Below are positions 7,968 to 17,500 of a stretch of 25,974 nucleotides of DNA, in pieces. Each line of letters begins with the position of its first letter. Positions within the stretch are counted from its first letter, which is position 1. This DNA is from an uncultured Bacteroidota bacterium (lineage in GTDB: Bacteria > Bacteroidota > Bacteroidia > Flavobacteriales > UA16), in the NCBI GenBank assembly GCA_902535565.1, contig CACAUH010000014.1, positions 1-25,974 of the forward strand. Direction: 5' to 3'. The notes below the pieces were generated by a model. The model saw nothing but the letters and a program-made list of their open reading frames with translations. It had not been told where the DNA came from and made no database searches. Position numbers and translations under genes: made by a program.

Positions 7968-9869
7968 ATGGCAGGCGGAAATGTGCTTTCAGTTGAAGGG
8001 CTGACGAAACGGTTTGGCGAACGGCTCATTTTCGAGGACCTCCACTTCGGTCTGGACCAAGGACAGAAGGCGGCATTGATCGCGAGAAACGGAACGGGCA
8101 AGAGCACCTTGATGAAGGTCCTGCTCGACATCGAAGGCGCTGACGGAGGCTCTGTCACCTTCAACGGACAAACGCGGATTGCGCATCTCGCTCAGGAACA
8201 TGGACTTGACCTGGACCGAACCATTCTGGCCAACCTGTTCGAAGCGGACAACGATGCCATGCGCGCCATTCGACAATACGAGAAGGCCACCAAAGACGAA
8301 GACCCAGAAGCACTGCAAGCCGCATATGACGCAATGGACCGAGCCGATGCCTGGAGCTACGAAGCGCAGGCCAAGGAAATTCTCGGCAAACTCGGCCTCC
8401 ACAACACAGAGCGGTTTGTGGACAAGCTGAGCGGCGGCGAAAAACGAAGGGTCGCCCTCGCCAAATGCCTCATTGAACAGCCCGACTTGCTGCTGCTTGA
8501 TGAGCCCACCAACCACCTGGATATCAGCATGATCGAATGGCTGGAAGGGTTTCTTGCGAAAACCAAAACCACCCTCTTAATGATCACGCACGACCGCTTC
8601 TTTCTCGAGGTGGTGTGCGACACCATCTTCGAACTCGACAGCTTCGGACTTCACAAATACCCAGGAAACTGGAGTGATTTTCTCGAGATGAAGTCCGAGC
8701 GATCTGCCAACGAACACGCCCAGCGCGACCGCGCCCGCTCCATCATGAGGCGCGAACTGGAATGGGTGCGGGCGACCCCTCAAGCGCGAACAGGAAAGAG
8801 CAAGTCCCGCCTCGACGCATTCAAAGATTTGAAAACCAAAGCCAGCGTCCGCCTGGAAGAAGACGAAGTCCGACTCGAACTCGACCCCGCCCGTCTCGGC
8901 GGCAAGATTCTGGAATTGCACAAGGTGCGCAAAGCATATGGAGAGAAGGTCATTCTGGACGGCTGGACCTATCACTTCAAACCCGGCGAACGGGTTGGAC
9001 TCATCGGGGAAAATGGAGCTGGCAAGAGCACCCTTATCCGACTCATCACAGGCGAGGACGTGCCTGATGGTGGCAAGGCCGTGATCGGCGACACAGTGGT
9101 GTTTGGACACTTCAGCCAAGAACCGCCACAATTCGACGACGGCATGAAAGTGATCGAGGCCCTACACGAGATTGCCGAATTCATGCCGCTGAAAAGGGGC
9201 AAGAAACTGGCTGCAGCGCAACTCCTCGAGCGGTTTTTGTTTCCCCGCCACCGCCACCATGACTTCATCCACAAGCTCAGCGGAGGGGAACGCAAACGGC
9301 TCCACCTTCTGCGGGTGCTCATGGCCAACCCAAACTTCCTCGTCTTTGACGAGCCCACCAATGACCTCGATGTCTTCACCTTGGGCATCCTAGAAGAGTT
9401 CCTGCTCGATTTCACGGGCTGTCTCCTTCTGGTGAGCCACGATCGGTATTTCATGGACAAGCTGGTCGACCATGTCTTCGTGCTCGACGGCGCAGGAGGC
9501 GTGCGGGATTTCCCGGGCAACTACACCCAGTACCGCACGGCAGCAGATGCGGAAGCCAAGGCTGCCGCAGCGCAACGCTCCGCCCAAGCAAAAGCTGAAG
9601 CAGCGGCGAAAAAAGCAGAAAAACAAGGTCCCGTGTCGCCCAAAGGAGACTACAGCGAACGCCTGAGCTACAAGGAAAAAAGAGAATATGACGGGCTCGA
9701 AGATGTCATCGCCGAATTGGAGTCGAAAAAAGCAGCACTCGAATCAGCGATGAGCGGCACGGGAATCAACCACGAAGAGATGACCAGATTGGCCACGGAA
9801 TTAGGCAAAGTCACACAGGACATCGAGACCAAGACCGAACGCTGGATCGAACTGGACGAGCGGGCCTGA
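7968..9869 (+). CDS. ABC-F family ATPase (Uup/EttA-like, ribosome-associated)
   Basis: 633 residues with two ABC ATPase domains and no transmembrane segments. Domain 1 has Walker A ARNGTGKST (about 38-46, Ala replacing the first Gly), signature LSGGEKRR (about 153) and Walker B LLLLDEPTNHLD (about 175). Domain 2 has GENGAGKST (about 346), LSGGERKR (about 437) and LVFDEPTNDLD (about 463). A charged inter-domain linker (about 235-300) and an Ala/Lys-rich C-terminal coiled coil of Uup type (about 525-633) complete the architecture. ABC-F proteins bind the ribosomal E site and modulate translation or protect against antibiotics; this one looks like the housekeeping Bacteroidota form, though resistance cannot be excluded. 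The frame is open back to 7764, but that stretch is antisense to the acetyltransferase and unlike the family; the ATG at 7968 gives the normal N-terminus MAGGNVLSVEGLTKRFG. It converges on paaE, eight bases away. Confidence 0.95.
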   Translation: MAGGNVLSVEGLTKRFGERLIFEDLHFGLDQGQKAALIARNGTGKSTLMKVLLDIEGADGGSVTFNGQTRIAHLAQEHGLDLDRTILANLFEADNDAMRAIRQYEKATKDEDPEALQAAYDAMDRADAWSYEAQAKEILGKLGLHNTERFVDKLSGGEKRRVALAKCLIEQPDLLLLDEPTNHLDISMIEWLEGFLAKTKTTLLMITHDRFFLEVVCDTIFELDSFGLHKYPGNWSDFLEMKSERSANEHAQRDRARSIMRRELEWVRATPQARTGKSKSRLDAFKDLKTKASVRLEEDEVRLELDPARLGGKILELHKVRKAYGEKVILDGWTYHFKPGERVGLIGENGAGKSTLIRLITGEDVPDGGKAVIGDTVVFGHFSQEPPQFDDGMKVIEALHEIAEFMPLKRGKKLAAAQLLERFLFPRHRHHDFIHKLSGGERKRLHLLRVLMANPNFLVFDEPTNDLDVFTLGILEEFLLDFTGCLLLVSHDRYFMDKLVDHVFVLDGAGGVRDFPGNYTQYRTAADAEAKAAAAQRSAQAKAEAAAKKAEKQGPVSPKGDYSERLSYKEKREYDGLEDVIAELESKKAALESAMSGTGINHEEMTRLATELGKVTQDIETKTERWIELDERA

Positions 9870-9877
9870 AGCTGGGG

Positions 9878-10957
9878 TTACTGTTGATCGAAATCCACAA
9901 TGAACCGACCTGAACCCGGTTTCGGTTTTGTTTGACAGGTCAGCACAAATCCTTGGTCCACCTCACCAGGTTCAAGGGCATAGTTGACGTCCATCTCTCC
10001 CTTTCCCTCGCTGACCAATGCGCGACACGTGCAACACACCCCGCCAAGACAACTGTATGGAAGGTCCAATCCAGACTCCAAACCTGCATCCAAAACACTC
10101 TGACTGCCGTCGTAGTCCAACTTGTGGGTCGACCCATCAATCACGATGAACACCTCCTGGCCATCGTCCACCACAGCTGTATTAACCGCCTGACCAGAAT
10201 CAATCACCTTGACCGTTGGGGACGTGAACAACTCAAAATGAATGCGCTCCGCCGAGACTCCCGCAGCTTCCATTCGCTCCCGTACAGCGTGGATCATCGG
10301 CTCTGGTCCGCATGCGAACACATCGTCAATTGGAGCACCCCCGAGCAGCGATGAAACCACCGAGTCCACCTTTTGCGAATCCATTCTGCCCGCATACAAC
10401 GGCGTTTCCACTGGCTCTCTCGTGAAAAAGTGAAACACGCGAAGGCGATTGAGAAAGCGGTCCTTCAGGTCTTCCAATTCTGCCTTGAAGATGACACTTG
10501 CTTGGTTCTTGTTGGTGTACAAGAGGGTGAATCGACTCTGAGGTTCCACTGCCAAGACCGTCTTGATGTGAGACAGAACAGGCGTGATGCCCGATCCAGC
10601 AGCAAACGCCACATAGTGCTTGGCCTGTTCGGGGTCAAGTTCAGTGAAAAACCGCCCGTTGGGCGGCATGGTCCTCAAGGTGTCCCCCACTTTTAATTCG
10701 GCATTCGCCCATGTACTGAAGCGGCCATCGGGGACCTGTTTGATGGCGACGCGAAGCTCCTCACCCACACCGGCACAAATGCTGTAGCTCCTCCGAACTG
10801 ACTCCCCCTTAATCTCTTGATCAAAGGTGAGGTATTGGCCTTGCTTGAAGTGAAAAGTCTCCTTCAGAGCAGAAGGGACATCGAGAACAACGGAGACACA
10901 ATCCCCAGTTTCCCTGCGGACCTCGGTTACCTGAAGGTCATGAAATCGATCGGACAT
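9878..10957 (-). CDS. paaE: Phenylacetyl-CoA epoxidase reductase subunit PaaE
   Basis: 359 residues from the preferred ATG at 10957 (MSDRFHDLQVTEVRRETGDC), which matches PaaE N-termini; the open frame extends to 11026 but the extra residues are not family-like. It has a ferredoxin-reductase FAD domain (about 1-105, RRSYSIC at about 57-63), an NAD(P)H domain (about 110-240, with AAGSGITPVLSHIK and ACGPEPMIHAVRERM) and a C-terminal plant-type [2Fe-2S] ferredoxin domain (about 265-359). The cluster ligands are visible as SCLGGVCCTC plus a distal Cys in VLTCQTKP. PaaE passes electrons from NADPH to the di-iron centre of PaaA in the epoxidase complex. It is unusual in being transcribed away from paaABCD rather than after paaD; the 94-bp gap to paaA could hold shared control sites. 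No TAnnTTTG box precedes it. Confidence 0.95.
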   Translation of the reverse strand: MSDRFHDLQVTEVRRETGDCVSVVLDVPSALKETFHFKQGQYLTFDQEIKGESVRRSYSICAGVGEELRVAIKQVPDGRFSTWANAELKVGDTLRTMPPNGRFFTELDPEQAKHYVAFAAGSGITPVLSHIKTVLAVEPQSRFTLLYTNKNQASVIFKAELEDLKDRFLNRLRVFHFFTREPVETPLYAGRMDSQKVDSVVSSLLGGAPIDDVFACGPEPMIHAVRERMEAAGVSAERIHFELFTSPTVKVIDSGQAVNTAVVDDGQEVFIVIDGSTHKLDYDGSQSVLDAGLESGLDLPYSCLGGVCCTCRALVSEGKGEMDVNYALEPGEVDQGFVLTCQTKPKPGSGRFIVDFDQQ

Positions 10958-11037
10958 GAATGGCGAATTTCGGGATGAATTCTGTTGGGAATAGAACCCA
11001 TTGTGCACCCCATCGGTTCTCTCCACTCAGACCGCCT

Positions 11038-11045
11038 TATTTTTG
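11038..11045 (+). promoter_or_regulatory. Bacteroidota -7 promoter element (TATTTTTG) of the paaABCD operon
   Basis: Perfect TAnnTTTG match, followed by GGAAGC and the ATG at 11052. The expected transcription start lies within a few bases of the start codon. It is the main evidence for choosing 11052 over the upstream ATG at 11001. Confidence 0.55.
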
Positions 11046-11051
11046 GGAAGC

Positions 11052-12005
11052 ATGGAAATGGACCTGTTGCACCGATTCGAGGCCTACATCGCCTCGGACA
11101 AGAAGATTGAGCCGAAGGATTGGATGCCCGATGCCTATCGGAAAACGTTGATTCGCCAAATCAGCCAACACGCGCATTCGGAAATCGTCGGCATGCTCCC
11201 AGAGGGAAACTGGATTAGCCGTGCACCCAGTCTAAAACGCAAGGCCATCCTGATGGCCAAGGTCCAAGATGAGGCTGGACATGGCCTGTATCTCTACAGC
11301 GCTTGCGAAACCCTCGGGGTCCAGCGGGACGACACGATTGCAGACCTGCACAGCGGCAAAGCCAAATACAGCAGCATCTTCAACTATCCCACCCTGAACT
11401 GGGCCGACATCGGTGCCGTAGGGTGGTTGGTCGACGGCGCTGCAATCATGAATCAGGTCCCACTCTGCAAATGCAGCTATGGCCCCTATGCCCGGGCCAT
11501 GGTTCGCGTCTGCAAAGAAGAGAGCTTCCATCAGCGCCAAGGCTTCCAAATCATGATGACCATGGCAGGTGGCACGGAAGAACAAAAGGACATGGCTCAG
11601 GACGCCCTCAACCGCTGGTGGTGGCCATCCCTCATGATGTTTGGCCCCCCAGATGATGACAGCCCAAACAGCGCCCAGTCTATGGCTTGGAACATCAAAC
11701 GATTCACCAATGATGAGTTGCGACAGAAGTTTGTGGACCTGACCGTTCCCCAAGCGGAACTCCTCGGCCTCACAATACCGGACCCCGACCTCAAGTGGAA
11801 CGAAGAAACCGGGCACTACGACATCGGGGAAATCGACTGGTCCGAATTCAAGCGGGTCATCTCCGGTGATGGACCCTGCAACAAAGAACGCATCGAAACC
11901 CGGCGCAAAGCTTGGGATGATGGCGCATGGGTCAGACGAGCCGCAGTGGCGCATTCTCAGAAGCAAGCCGACAGAAGGGCATCCACTGACACTGCTGCCG
12001 CCTAA
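11052..12005 (+). CDS. paaA: Phenylacetyl-CoA epoxidase catalytic subunit PaaA
   Basis: 317 residues (about 309 in Escherichia coli). PaaA is the ferritin-like di-iron oxygenase that epoxidises the ring of phenylacetyl-CoA. Conserved stretches include [55 protein letters not shown] and [16 protein letters not shown]; the two E-x-x-H pairs, EAGH and ESFH, supply iron ligands. The ATG at 11052 gives [21 protein letters not shown], close to family N-termini, and is immediately preceded by a perfect -7 box; an ATG two codons later is possible. The upstream ATG at 11001 would put the -7 box inside the coding region. It heads a four-gene operon, with paaB starting 10 nt after its stop, and is divergent from paaE. 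Confidence 0.97.
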   Translation: MEMDLLHRFEAYIASDKKIEPKDWMPDAYRKTLIRQISQHAHSEIVGMLPEGNWISRAPSLKRKAILMAKVQDEAGHGLYLYSACETLGVQRDDTIADLHSGKAKYSSIFNYPTLNWADIGAVGWLVDGAAIMNQVPLCKCSYGPYARAMVRVCKEESFHQRQGFQIMMTMAGGTEEQKDMAQDALNRWWWPSLMMFGPPDDDSPNSAQSMAWNIKRFTNDELRQKFVDLTVPQAELLGLTIPDPDLKWNEETGHYDIGEIDWSEFKRVISGDGPCNKERIETRRKAWDDGAWVRRAAVAHSQKQADRRASTDTAAA

Positions 12006-12015
12006 AACAAAACCC

Positions 12016-12303
12016 GTGGAAAAGCAGAACTGGCCCCTTTGGGAAATCTTCATTCGCAGCCGACAAGGGCTGTCTCACCGTCATGTGGGCAGCCTGCATG
12101 CCGCTGATGCAGAAATGGCCGTGGAGAATGCACGCGACGTCTACACTCGACGCCAAGAAGGCGCCAGCATATGGGTGGTTCCTGCAAACGCCATCACGGC
12201 CTCTTCTCCAGATGAAAAGAGTGTGCTCTTCGACCCTGCTGACGACAAAGTCTATCGCCACCCGACCTTCTACGATCTACCCGACGAGATCAAGCACATG
12301 TGA
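12016..12303 (+). CDS. paaB: Phenylacetyl-CoA epoxidase subunit PaaB
   Basis: 95 residues from a GTG start (12016-12018, reading MEKQNWPLWEIFIR), the normal length for PaaB. The family hallmarks are nearly invariant: QGLSHRHVGSLHAADAEMA, ARDVYTRRQEG, IWVV and, at the C-terminus, DDKVYRHPTFYDLPDEIKHM. PaaB is a small non-catalytic subunit that bridges PaaA-PaaC heterodimers in the epoxidase and is thought to help couple to PaaE. The open frame extends back to 11866 within paaA, but the family size and alignment support the GTG. Its TGA overlaps an alternative GTG start of paaC by three bases, suggesting translational coupling. Confidence 0.95.
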   Translation: MEKQNWPLWEIFIRSRQGLSHRHVGSLHAADAEMAVENARDVYTRRQEGASIWVVPANAITASSPDEKSVLFDPADDKVYRHPTFYDLPDEIKHM

Positions 12304-12308
12304 CACGG

Positions 12309-13058
12309 ATGAATGCCCGTTTTGAATATCTGCTGAGAATTGGCGACGATGCGCTCATCATGGGACAACAGTTGGGGCTCTGGACGGGTCACGGTCCAGT
12401 CCTCGAAGAAGACATTGCCCTAACCAACATCGGACTGGACCAAATCGGACAGGCTCGCGCATGGCTGACACTAGCAGGAAGGTGCGAGGGAAAGGGGCGC
12501 GATGAAGACCAACTCGCCTATTTCCGAACCCCGGTTGAATTCCGCAACGCCCAACTCTGTGAGCGGCCCAATGGCCACTTCGGAGACACCATTGCACGTC
12601 AGTTTCTTTTTGATGCCTATGCCACGGAACTTCACGCGGGCCTGTGCAACTCAGAGGACAGTGAAATCGCAGCCATCGCGCGCAAGAGCGCAAAAGAGAG
12701 TGCCTACCACCTCCGGCACAGCCGGGCATGGATGATCCGTCTAGGAGACGGCACAGAGGAAAGCCATCACAAGCTCCAACACAGCTTGAATGAAATCATA
12801 CCGTATGCCGGAGATCTGTTCCATGCGGATGCGGTCACAGCGTCAGCTGCCTCAGAGGGCTGGGGCGTCGACCCCTCAAGTCTTCGAGAGGCCTGGAACA
12901 CCCATGTCGAAGAGATGCTCAAGGAAAGTGGTCTAAACCGACCCGAATCGAGTGCCGAACAGACAGGAGGACGCAGAGGCCAGCACAGTAAGCAACTGTC
13001 CCAGCTCTTGGAAGAGATGCAGGTCTTGCCCCGCACCTACCCCAACGCTGAATGGTAA
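12309..13058 (+). CDS. paaC: Phenylacetyl-CoA epoxidase structural subunit PaaC
   Basis: 249 residues from the ATG at 12309 (MNARFEYLLRIGDDALIMGQQ), which aligns with PaaC N-termini. A GTG at 12300, overlapping the paaB stop, would add three residues and is a real alternative. Characteristic segments are GPVLEEDIALTNIGLDQIGQARAWL and KESAYHLRHSRAWMIRLGDGTEES. PaaC is a degenerate ferritin-like paralogue of PaaA that lacks a working di-iron site and scaffolds it. The region after about residue 205 (ESSAEQTGGRRGQHSKQLSQ) is polar, followed by the conserved LLEEMQVLPRTYPNAEW end. The stop TAA shares its last A with the ATG of paaD (TAATG), indicating translational coupling. Confidence 0.96.
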   Translation: MNARFEYLLRIGDDALIMGQQLGLWTGHGPVLEEDIALTNIGLDQIGQARAWLTLAGRCEGKGRDEDQLAYFRTPVEFRNAQLCERPNGHFGDTIARQFLFDAYATELHAGLCNSEDSEIAAIARKSAKESAYHLRHSRAWMIRLGDGTEESHHKLQHSLNEIIPYAGDLFHADAVTASAASEGWGVDPSSLREAWNTHVEEMLKESGLNRPESSAEQTGGRRGQHSKQLSQLLEEMQVLPRTYPNAEW

Positions 13059-13549
13059 TGCGCAGTCCAAACGACTGGATCAGCCTATTGGAAACAGTAC
13101 CAGACCCAGAAATCCCGGTACTCAACGTGATTGAAATGGGCATTGTCCAAAGCGTCGAATGCCTGGACAACACCATCATCATCAAGATCACCCCTACATA
13201 CATGGGATGTCCAGCGATGGATGCGATTGCCGATGACATTCGATCCAAATTGGGGGCCATCGCAAAGGAAGAGTCAAAAACGCTCAGAGTAGAACTCGTC
13301 TATTCACCGGCTTGGACCACAGATTGGCTAGATGATGCTGCAAAAGCCAAGCTGGAGAAGTACGGAATCGCTCCGCCAGTCCAAACATCAGACAAGCGGG
13401 CACTGCAAGGAGAACCAACTGAAGTCCAATGCCCACATTGCAAAAGCAAGGACACGCGCCTTGTCAGCCTTTTCGGTTCGACGGCATGCAAGGCGCACTA
13501 TCAATGCAACAGCTGCTCAGAGCCATTTGACTATTTCAAGTGCATCTGA
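13058..13549 (+). CDS. paaD: Phenylacetate-CoA oxygenase maturation protein PaaD
   Basis: 163 residues. The N-terminal MIP18/DUF59 (SufT-like) domain (about 1-105) contains LLETVPDPEIPVLNVIEMGIV and TYMGCPAMDAI. A C-terminal zinc-ribbon-like segment (about 125-163) carries CPHC, CNSC and two further cysteines, typical of PaaD and absent from plain SufT proteins. PaaD is needed for an active epoxidase, probably by helping metal-centre assembly of PaaE or PaaA. The ATG at 13058 overlaps the paaC stop by one base; a second ATG two codons upstream (13052) is less likely. It is the last gene of the operon and is followed by a strong intrinsic terminator. Confidence 0.94.
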   Translation: MRSPNDWISLLETVPDPEIPVLNVIEMGIVQSVECLDNTIIIKITPTYMGCPAMDAIADDIRSKLGAIAKEESKTLRVELVYSPAWTTDWLDDAAKAKLEKYGIAPPVQTSDKRALQGEPTEVQCPHCKSKDTRLVSLFGSTACKAHYQCNSCSEPFDYFKCI

Positions 13550-13578
13550 GCAACGCCGACAAAGAATCGAGACAAGCC

Positions 13579-13607
13579 CCGCAGGTAAGATGGCTCCTGC
13601 GGTTTTT
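13579..13607 (+). terminator. Intrinsic terminator of the paaABCD operon
   Basis: A perfect 7-bp stem, CCGCAGG (13579-13585) with CCTGCGG (13596-13602), a 10-nt loop and an immediate TTTTT run (13603-13607), beginning 29 nt after the paaD stop. It separates the paa operon from the next gene, whose start codon is 20 nt past the T-run. Confidence 0.8.
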
Positions 13608-13614
13608 CATCGAG

Positions 13615-13622
13615 TATCTTGG
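13615..13622 (+). promoter_or_regulatory. Near-consensus -7 element (TATCTTGG) of the pentapeptide-repeat gene
   Basis: One mismatch to TAnnTTTG, with four bases (TTCA) before the ATG at 13627. It lies just past the paa terminator, which makes an independent promoter plausible. Confidence 0.4.
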
Positions 13623-13626
13623 TTCA

Positions 13627-14337
13627 ATGCGGTATGTTGTCGTGTTCTTCATCTGCGCGTTCTGTTCCTTCACCGAGGCACAAATCGTAACCCCGTACAA
13701 TCCTGACTCCAATCAAGACAGTGCCATTGGGTCTGCAGACCTCATCGATTTCCTGACCTATTTCGGCTATCCGTTTACGCCCGACGCCATTGAAATCAAC
13801 GGCGAAGACTTCCTCAGCACCCTCTTCACCCTGACCGAGCAGGTATCGGCACTTCAGGAACAGGTCAACACCCTTGAAGCAGAGGCGATGACCAAGGATA
13901 GCGTATTGAAGGTCACCTGGTTGAGAAACCTGAGGCACGCCAACTTAGAGGGTGCAACCATGGTCGATATGGATTTGAACCGGGTCGATTTCAGCTACGC
14001 AAATTTCCAGAACGCACAACTGATGAACTCCAGCTTTGGAAACGGCATTCTAGAAGGCACAGACCTTTCTGGAGCCAATCTCTTTAACGCCGACTTCGAT
14101 GCCGCCATTCTGGCAAATGCGGACCTGGGTGGGGCTGTCCTCACCTATACCTATTTCGGCTACACCTCCCTCGACGGAGCCAATCTTTCCGGAACGGACA
14201 TGTCCGATTCCTATGTAGAGGGAGCAATACTGACTTGCCTTCAAGGCTGCCCTGACTCCGCTCCAATTGGCATGACTTGCATTCCGGACGAGGCCTGTGA
14301 TCTTCCCAATCGCTTCCGCATTGTAGAAGAAGACTGA
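13627..14337 (+). CDS. Secreted EF-hand/dockerin-like and pentapeptide-repeat protein
   Basis: 236 residues from the ATG at 13627. Residues 1-18 (MRYVVVFFICAFCSFTEA) form a Sec signal peptide. Next comes NPDSNQDSAIGSADLIDFL (about 25-43), an EF-hand/dockerin-type calcium loop (D-x-N-x-D-x-x-I-x-x-x-D), then a short coiled coil (FTLTEQVSALQEQVNTLEAEA) and about 20 pentapeptide A(D/N)LxX-type repeats (about 95-200; ANLEG, ADLGG, ANLSG, TDLSG) predicted to form a right-handed quadrilateral beta helix. A Cys-containing tail ends the protein. Such proteins are common in marine Flavobacteriales; function is unknown. No T9SS sorting domain is seen. The open frame reaches back to 13540, but that would include the paa terminator and bury the signal peptide. 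It converges on the giant surface-protein gene. Confidence 0.82.
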   Translation: MRYVVVFFICAFCSFTEAQIVTPYNPDSNQDSAIGSADLIDFLTYFGYPFTPDAIEINGEDFLSTLFTLTEQVSALQEQVNTLEAEAMTKDSVLKVTWLRNLRHANLEGATMVDMDLNRVDFSYANFQNAQLMNSSFGNGILEGTDLSGANLFNADFDAAILANADLGGAVLTYTYFGYTSLDGANLSGTDMSDSYVEGAILTCLQGCPDSAPIGMTCIPDEACDLPNRFRIVEED

Positions 14338-14424
14338 GGACAATAAACGCCACTCTCTCTTGCCAACTTCGGAATGGAATAGCCATGTTGAAGGACGAAA
14401 CAAAATCCCTTCGGCCCCATCCAT

Positions 14425-14472
14425 AAAAAAGCCCTTCGTCAACGACAGGAAGTCTTCTGCATCGACGGGAGC
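14425..14472 (-). terminator. Probable terminator of the giant surface-protein gene
   Basis: Read on the minus strand, an imperfect stem (14462-14472 with 14431-14441; four plus five pairs around a small internal loop) encloses a mini-hairpin built on GAAG/CTTC and ends in six U residues (A-run 14425-14430 on the plus strand). It begins 56 nt past the stop of the giant gene. Confidence 0.5.
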
Positions 14473-14527
14473 CCTTTGGTAAAGACAGTTTGAACAAAAC
14501 AGCCGCGCCAAAAAACCGACAAGAACG

Positions 14528-17500
14528 TCAGTTCAAGCCTGCCCATCGGACCTTTCGGCCCATTCCATCCACAACCTCTAGGGTCAGCCATCCCGTGGCA
14601 TAGGGGACTTCGATGGAAACCTCCCCAATCAAGCCCGCGAATTGATCTTCCAGCAAAAGGCGACCAGCAGCGTCGTACCAGCGCAAACGTGCGCCGACCC
14701 ATTCCTCTTCGAAAACAGCGCTCAAAACGCCATCCGAAATGCCCTGCCAACGAACAGATTCAGGTGTGGCCAATCGGTTCTTTCCGACCAACATCTCAAA
14801 GGGCACGCTGACCTCACAATCGGGCCCGTATGCCACAAGCTCTATTGCGTAAGCGCCCAAACTGTCAACCACCAAGTCAAAATCCCCATCTTGATCCACT
14901 GCAACGCCATTGACAATCCAATGGTAACCGAAACCCTCTTCCTGAGGGCAGCCCAAGCAAGTTGCCTCGAGCACAGCCTCACCATCCCAACCCAATTCCG
15001 TATATGGCGAATACACAGGGGCAACCTGAGGCAGGTCTGGGTCGTCCAAGGCCACAAATTCTGCCACATTCAGACAGGGGTGAATTACCTTAAGTATGTA
15101 TTGTCCCGGATCCAAACCTTCAATGACGTGCTCCCCAGCGGGAAGGTCAGCCTCGTAAACAAGCGCATTGTTCTCCCAAATGGAGGTTTGAAACTGCCCT
15201 CCTCCGTACAATTCAAAGGCGACTCCTACAGTTCCCACATTGCACTCTGCGGGTTGCGGAGTCAGTCCGAGCAACTCAGGTTCTTCGCCGGGGAAGACCA
15301 AAGCATGACGGCGTCCTCCACGGCACATTGATTCTCCCGGATATGCATTCACCATCACGCCATACTCACCTGGAACAACTTGAAACTCCACATCGCCCGT
15401 AACCTGGGTCAAGGTGGCCTCCACGTCAAGCGTGGCATAATTGACCAAGGTCAAATCGGCAACAACATCACCCAGCTCAACCAAGACCATGCCCTCCGCA
15501 TCATCAGGGCAGTCTGGAGACACCCCTGTCGTCAGAGCAAAAGGCGATGAATACAAGGTGAAGCGGCCCTGAGGAGCGTCGTGCTCCGTCAATGTAAAGG
15601 CCATCTCCTCCCCTTCTTCAATCAGGAGAACCTCACCCGTCTCGCTGTCCACAATGTGAGCGCAGACGTCCGGATTACCACTGACCGAAACCACCCGCAT
15701 TGTAGAGGGAATAGTGGCCCTCGAGCGAACATAAAGCTCGCTCTCCGCCTCCATGGGCAGCGATTTCGCCACATAGCGCTGTCCATCTGCCACAACGGCC
15801 ATCTCACCGCTTCGGACAGATGAGGAGGCCAAACGGCTCAAGTCCCCAGCCACGAAATCGCCTTCACTTGCCCCCTCGCGAAATCGAATGAGGGTCTTGG
15901 TCGCACCGAATACATTCTCGGTCTCCAGGATCACCGTGGCCACATCGGCCTCTCCAGAGCGAACAAACTCCGCCTCCGGCCCGTCATTGTTAATGAATTC
16001 GGGCTTGATGGTCAATGTCCCACTGTTAATCCCGGATGGAACGTTGTCCTTGACCCTTACCCAAAATGCCTGACCTGGTTCAATGCATCGAGCCGCCGTA
16101 GAAAATTGAGATTCACTGTTAGCAACGGAATACCGAACGAACTGCTTTGACTGAGTATCGTAAATAGCAAACTGATCCTCAACGAGCTCCGCATTGTTGG
16201 CATCCGCAATCACCAAATCCCAATCGAGTCTTGCTTGGTAGGGATTATAAACCAAGTTCCACCCTTCATATTGATCATCCGTTTCTGCATTGTTTGAACG
16301 AGTCAAAGCAAATGTTTTAGCAGCCCCTGTAGCATGGCTGTTCAAGGACCCCATAGTCACCATGGTCGGTGTCTGACTCCCTGCGATCATAATCCAAGCT
16401 CCACCGTATTGATTCAAAAGGGTCGCGTTCGATGTGGGCTCAACGAATCCACTGCTGGTCTCATCCCAAAACAAAACAGTCGCGAATGAATTTGGCCAGT
16501 TCGTGCCGGGCCAACCGGCCAAATAAAACCCTGGAATATTGTCTAGATCCCCAACCGTGACGCCATCAATTGGAGAGGCAAACAGAGAATACCCACTATA
16601 TGTGATGCCATCCGTGTCCGGGGCAAAGTAGCGTTCGACCCTGACTTGACCCGTAGAGAACGTGAGTGCATCAGATGCGGGGAGCATGTCCATTACTCCC
16701 GTCTTTTCTTCCTCGCCTGTACCGGAATTGGCCACTGAAGAGAATATCAAATCATTGGCACCCATAGACAAGGATGCGGATGTTCCAAGACACAGGCGGC
16801 CGTTGATGCCCACAGCATCGCTTGCCGTGACACCTGACGTGTTGTTGACTATGAGTTCATCAAACACTGCACCTGCTCCAGAAATGACCTGGGCTACAGT
16901 TCCATTCAACGTGAACGTCCCTGAAACTGCAGTAGGCGGAGCCGCTCCGAAGTATACGTCCCCGTGCACATTGAGGTTCTGTCCCGACGGAACATTCACT
17001 GACGCTGTGGGCGGGAGCTGCAAGTCCTGGAGGTCAAAGTTTGACGGTACCCCTTCGCCCGGGGTCGGGAATGAGAACGCCCCATCAACGCAAAGCCGCC
17101 CTTCACCGCTGACTGAAGTGCCATCGTGGTCGAGGAAATCCCCCATCACGCGAATGCGCTTTCCTGCGGGAATCACCAAGGAGCCTCCCTGTTCGATAGT
17201 CAGGTTTCGAACGAACAGGTCCTCCAAAGTCGACGCACTCGGCGTGGTGCCATCCGCCGTCACCGTTGTGCCCGTGGACACCACAAAATCAAATGTGGTC
17301 GCGCTGTTCTGGCTCAGCGCAGAAAGGGACTTGGCATCCAAATATGGTGCCTCCCCACAATTTCCCCCGCACGACGTTCCAGCCCAGATTTTCTCACTGA
17401 AACCTCCATCATAGCGACTGTATGCCGTTGCAAATTGGTAGACGCAGCTGCCGTCCTCCACTTGCGCCGCCGCATCATAACCAGATGCAGCATTCGGGTC

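Noticed and set aside
11001..11051. Upstream ATG start for paaA
   Set aside because: The added 17 residues do not match PaaA proteins and the -7 box would fall within the coding sequence.
14642..15331. 229-codon plus-strand ORF
   Set aside because: Antisense to the C-terminal part of the giant protein, which has clear T9SS-type features on the minus strand.
16662..17414. 250-codon plus-strand ORF
   Set aside because: Antisense shadow within the giant surface-protein gene; low-complexity Pro/Ser/Thr sequence without a recognisable domain.
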